A DNA stretch of 7,403 nt, taken from the NCBI GenBank assembly GCA_050954505.1, contig JBPBPY010000495.1, forward strand, positions 1 through 7,403, read 5' to 3'. This DNA is from JAQGMO01 sp050954505 (GTDB taxonomy: Bacteria > Pseudomonadota > Gammaproteobacteria > Burkholderiales > Burkholderiaceae_D). Below, piece after piece: positions 4,689 to 7,403 of the stretch; within the stretch, counting starts at the first letter, position 1; the number at the start of each line of letters is the position of its first letter. The translations under genes were made by a program, and so were the position numbers. The notes beneath the pieces are model-generated. The model was not told where the DNA came from. It did not search any database and worked only from the letters and a program-made list of their open reading frames with translations.

Positions 4689-7190
4689 ATGTCCGCGATT
4701 CCAGTCGAACCAAGCAGCACCCCGGCGCAACCGAACCAGTACGGCGCATCCTCGATCCAGATCCTTGAAGGTCTGGAGGCCGTGCGCAAGCGTCCCGGCA
4801 TGTACATCGGCGACACCTCCGATGGCACGGGCCTGCACCACCTGGTGTTCGAAGTGCTGGACAATTCGATCGATGAATCGCTGGCCGGGCATTGCACGGA
4901 AATCCACGTCACCATTCATTCCGACAATTCGATTTCCGTCACCGACAATGGCCGCGGCATCCCCACCGGCATCAAGTGGGACGACAAGCACGAGCCCAAG
5001 CGCAGTGCGGCTGAAATCGTCATGACCGAATTGCATGCCGGCGGCAAGTTCGACCAGAACTCGTACAAGGTCTCGGGCGGCCTGCATGGCGTGGGTGTAT
5101 CGTGCGTCAATGGCTTGTCGAAACTGCTGAAGCTGACGGTGCGCCGCGATGGCAAGCAGCACGCAATGGAGTTCGTGCGCGGCGTGCCGCAAAACCGCGA
5201 GATCGAGGTCATCGATGGCGTGCAGGTCTCGCCGATCAAGGTAACCGGCGACACCGACAAGCGCGGCACAGAAGTGCACTTCTGGGCCGATGAAGAAATC
5301 TTCACCCACATCGAATTCCATTACGACATCCTGGCCAAGCGCATTCGCGAACTTTCCTTCCTCAACAATGGCGTGAAGATCAAGCTCTCCGACCAGCGCA
5401 CCGGCAAGGAAGAACTGTTTGCCTTCGAAGGCGGCACGCGCGGTTTTGTCGAATACATCAACAAGGCCAAGACGGTCCTGCATCCGACGATTTTCCAGGC
5501 CACTGGCGAGCGCATGTCGGACCAGAACACCAACATCGCCGTCGATGTGTCGATGCAGTGGAACGACGCCTACAATGAACAGGTGCTGTGCTTTACCAAC
5601 AACATTCCGCAGCGCGATGGCGGCACCCATCTGACCGGCCTGCGCGCGGCCATGACGCGGGTGATCAACAAGTACATCGAAGAGCACGAGTTCGCCAAGA
5701 AGGCCAAGGTCGAAGTCAGCGGCGACGACATGCGCGAAGGCCTGACCTGCGTCCTGTCGGTGAAGGTGCCGGAGCCAAAGTTCAGCTCGCAGACCAAGGA
5801 CAAGCTGGTGTCGTCCGAAGTGCGCGGCCCCGTGGAGGAAATCGTCGCCAAGACGCTGGCCGACTACCTGCAGGAAAAACCCAACGACGCCAAGATCATT
5901 TGTGGCAAGATAGTCGAAGCTGCGCGGGCGCGGGAAGCCGCCCGCAAGGCGCGCGACCTGACCCGGCGCAAGGGCGTCATGGATGGCCTGGGCCTGTCGG
6001 CCAAGCTGGCCGACTGCCAGGAAAAGGACCCCGCGCTGTGCGAACTCTACATCGTCGAGGGTGACTCCGCAGGCGGCTCCGCCAAGCAGGGCCGCGACCG
6101 CAAGTTCCAGGCCATTCTGCCGCTGCGCGGCAAGGTGCTCAACGTCGAGAAAGCCCGCTTTGAAAAGATGCTCTCGTCCGAGCAGATCACCACGCTGATC
6201 GCCACCCTGGGCACCAGCATCGGTGCCGATGAATTCAACATCGACAAGCTGCGCTATCACCGCATCATCATCATGACCGACGCCGACGTCGATGGCGCCC
6301 ACATCCGCACCCTGCTGTTGACGCTGCTGTATCGCCAGATGCCTTTGCTGGTCGAGCGCGGCCATGTCTACATCGCCCAGCCGCCCCTGTTCAAGGTCAA
6401 GCACGGCCGCGACGAACGCTACCTCAAGGACGAGCTGGAAGAAACCGGCTACATGATGCAGATCGCTCTGCATGATGCAGCGCTGGTGCCAACGGAAAAC
6501 GCTCTGCCGATCAGTGGCGACGCGCTGGCGGAACTGGTACGCCAGTACAACACCGCCAACGCCATCATCATGCGCCTGACCCGCGCCATCGACTCGGCTG
6601 CCCTGTCGGCCATCATGACCGGTGTCACGCTGAATCTGGAAACCCTGCAGGGCGCCGAGCAATCCGCTGCCGCCATGACGCAAGCCATGGCCGACCCGAC
6701 CGTGCAGGTGATCGTCAAGTCCGATGAACTGTCCGACAAGCACATGCTGCGCATTCAGCGCATGTTCCACGGGAATGTGAAGGTCAGCGTCATCGACGCC
6801 GACTTTGTCCAGGGGCCGGACTATGCCGTGCTGCAAAGCGCCGCAGCCACCTTCAAGGGCTTGATCGGCCCCGGCGCGCTGGTGCGCCGCGGCACCGGTG
6901 AGAAGGTCAAGGAATCTGCGATTGTCGACTTCCACCAGGCCATGGCATGGCTGCGCGATGAAGCCGAACGCGGCGTCTCGAAGCAGCGCTACAAGGGACT
7001 GGGCGAAATGAATCCGGAACAGCTGTGGGAAACCACGATGGATCCGACCGTGCGCCGTTTGCTAAAAGTGCAGATCGAAGACGCGATTGCTGCGGACCAG
7101 ATCTTCACCACGCTGATGGGGGATGATGTCGAACCACGCCGGGCGTTCATTGAATTGAATGCGCTGCAGGCGGGGAATATCGACGTTTGA
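4689..7190 (+). CDS. gyrB: DNA gyrase subunit B
   Basis: The 833-residue protein is the ATPase half of DNA gyrase, which with GyrA adds negative supercoils and relieves strain ahead of forks. The GHKL ATPase domain comes first: YGASSIQILEGLEAVRKRPG (18-37), catalytic E55 in FEVLDNSIDE, DNGRGIP (86-92) and the ATP lid GGLHGVG (130-136). The transducer domain follows to about 420. The TOPRIM domain has EGDSAGG (457-463) with E457, PLRGKVLNVEKAR (478-490) and metal-binding DADVDG (531-536). The C-terminal block QRYKGLGEMNPEQLWETTMD (766-785) contacts GyrA. The extra block of about 170 residues between TOPRIM and this tail is normal for proteobacterial GyrB (E. coli 804 residues). The N-terminus has 13 more residues than E. 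coli, as often in betaproteobacteria. All catalytic residues are intact. Confidence 0.98.
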   Translation: MSAIPVEPSSTPAQPNQYGASSIQILEGLEAVRKRPGMYIGDTSDGTGLHHLVFEVLDNSIDESLAGHCTEIHVTIHSDNSISVTDNGRGIPTGIKWDDKHEPKRSAAEIVMTELHAGGKFDQNSYKVSGGLHGVGVSCVNGLSKLLKLTVRRDGKQHAMEFVRGVPQNREIEVIDGVQVSPIKVTGDTDKRGTEVHFWADEEIFTHIEFHYDILAKRIRELSFLNNGVKIKLSDQRTGKEELFAFEGGTRGFVEYINKAKTVLHPTIFQATGERMSDQNTNIAVDVSMQWNDAYNEQVLCFTNNIPQRDGGTHLTGLRAAMTRVINKYIEEHEFAKKAKVEVSGDDMREGLTCVLSVKVPEPKFSSQTKDKLVSSEVRGPVEEIVAKTLADYLQEKPNDAKIICGKIVEAARAREAARKARDLTRRKGVMDGLGLSAKLADCQEKDPALCELYIVEGDSAGGSAKQGRDRKFQAILPLRGKVLNVEKARFEKMLSSEQITTLIATLGTSIGADEFNIDKLRYHRIIIMTDADVDGAHIRTLLLTLLYRQMPLLVERGHVYIAQPPLFKVKHGRDERYLKDELEETGYMMQIALHDAALVPTENALPISGDALAELVRQYNTANAIIMRLTRAIDSAALSAIMTGVTLNLETLQGAEQSAAAMTQAMADPTVQVIVKSDELSDKHMLRIQRMFHGNVKVSVIDADFVQGPDYAVLQSAAATFKGLIGPGALVRRGTGEKVKESAIVDFHQAMAWLRDEAERGVSKQRYKGLGEMNPEQLWETTMDPTVRRLLKVQIEDAIAADQIFTTLMGDDVEPRRAFIELNALQAGNIDV

Positions 7191-7198
7191 TTTGTCGT

Positions 7199-7361
7199 GT
7201 GACACGTAAAGTGAAAACTGTGCCAAGTTGGTGAAAAATCCGTGTCATGGAGCGAGTGCGCGACTTGGCTGCAGAGTTGGTTGCGTTGATCCGCATTGAC
7301 CGCCACCGTAAATGAAAAAAGCCTTATAAATCAGTGGCACTGTTTTCACAACTGGTGTCAC
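7199..7361. mobile_element. Candidate small or decayed transposable element with 27-bp inverted repeats
   Basis: The left arm (7199-7225) is GTGACAC, 5 bases, GTGAAAACTGTGCCA. The right arm (7335-7361), read on the minus strand, is GTGACAC, 5 different bases, GTGAAAACAGTGCCA. That is 7/7 plus 14/15 matches around a spacer of equal length. A second inward motif GTGAAAA...GTGTCA lies at 7231-7247, and another rightmost copy, GTGAAACGGTGGCA on the minus strand, at 7378-7391. Between the arms there is no transposase, only a 22-codon frame (7247-7315, MERVRDLAAELVALIRIDRH...). Multiple repeats at each end are known for the IS21 family, but that assignment is a guess. No target duplication is obvious. 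It starts 8 bp after the gyrB stop. Confidence 0.5.
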
Positions 7362-7403
7362 CCGGCAGATTTGGGTTTGCCACCGTTTCACTGACAGCAT
7401 TTT
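7362..7403. other. Right-edge sequence without a gene
   Basis: No coding region can be supported. It holds the outer motif copy at 7378-7391, which hints that the repeat structure may continue beyond the window. Confidence 0.4.

Noticed and set aside
3396..6935. Very long open frame (1179 codons) on the minus strand opposite dnaN and gyrB
   Set aside because: dnaN and gyrB are both certain on the plus strand and happen to share a frame phase; GC-rich codon use keeps the opposing frame free of stops. Its product is low-complexity (His, Asp, Val, Gly, Gln rich) and has no recognisable domain.
7196..7206. CGTGTGACACG palindrome after gyrB as a stand-alone operator or terminator
   Set aside because: It is too short for a terminator stem and is better explained as the outer block of the inverted-repeat arm.

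Overview
The window is the chromosomal replication-origin neighbourhood of a GC-rich betaproteobacterium. The gene order yidD-rnpA-rpmH (leftward), then dnaA-dnaN-gyrB (rightward), together with the wording of the proteins (RnpA, the long DnaA linker, the GyrB N-terminus), suggests Burkholderiales and most likely Oxalobacteraceae (the Janthinobacterium/Massilia/Herbaspirillum group). The family assignment is an inference from recalled protein wording; the gene identities are secure.

Layout. Positions 1-948 hold a leftward cluster: rpmH (ribosomal protein L34), rnpA (RNase P protein, with a long basic tail) and yidD, which overlaps rnpA by ATGA and runs off the left edge. A good sigma70-type promoter for this cluster lies at 1033-1062 on the minus strand. 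Positions 949-1522 are gene-free and divergent. They hold an AT-rich stretch (about 961-1080), one perfect DnaA box (1181-1189) and a 15-bp palindrome (1222-1236). dnaA occupies 1523-2917. The 484-bp dnaA-dnaN gap carries the most striking non-coding structure: about ten same-direction DnaA-box-like 9-mers in register every 11-12 bp (2937-3057), including one perfect and one 8/9 box, with an internal 29-bp duplication. dnaN (3402-4508) and gyrB (4689-7190) follow, separated by 180 bp with no gene.

After gyrB there is no recognisable gene. The last 213 bp contain a pair of 27-bp imperfect inverted repeats (7199-7225 and 7335-7361) plus further copies of the same motif, arranged like the ends of a small or decayed transposable element.

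How it works together. DnaA binds the boxes on both sides of its own gene and opens the origin. DnaN clamps the polymerase and GyrB (with GyrA encoded elsewhere) removes the supercoils. The leftward genes serve ribosome assembly, tRNA maturation and membrane-protein insertion. No wholly new protein system is visible; the novelty lies in the phased DnaA array and in the inverted-repeat element after gyrB.
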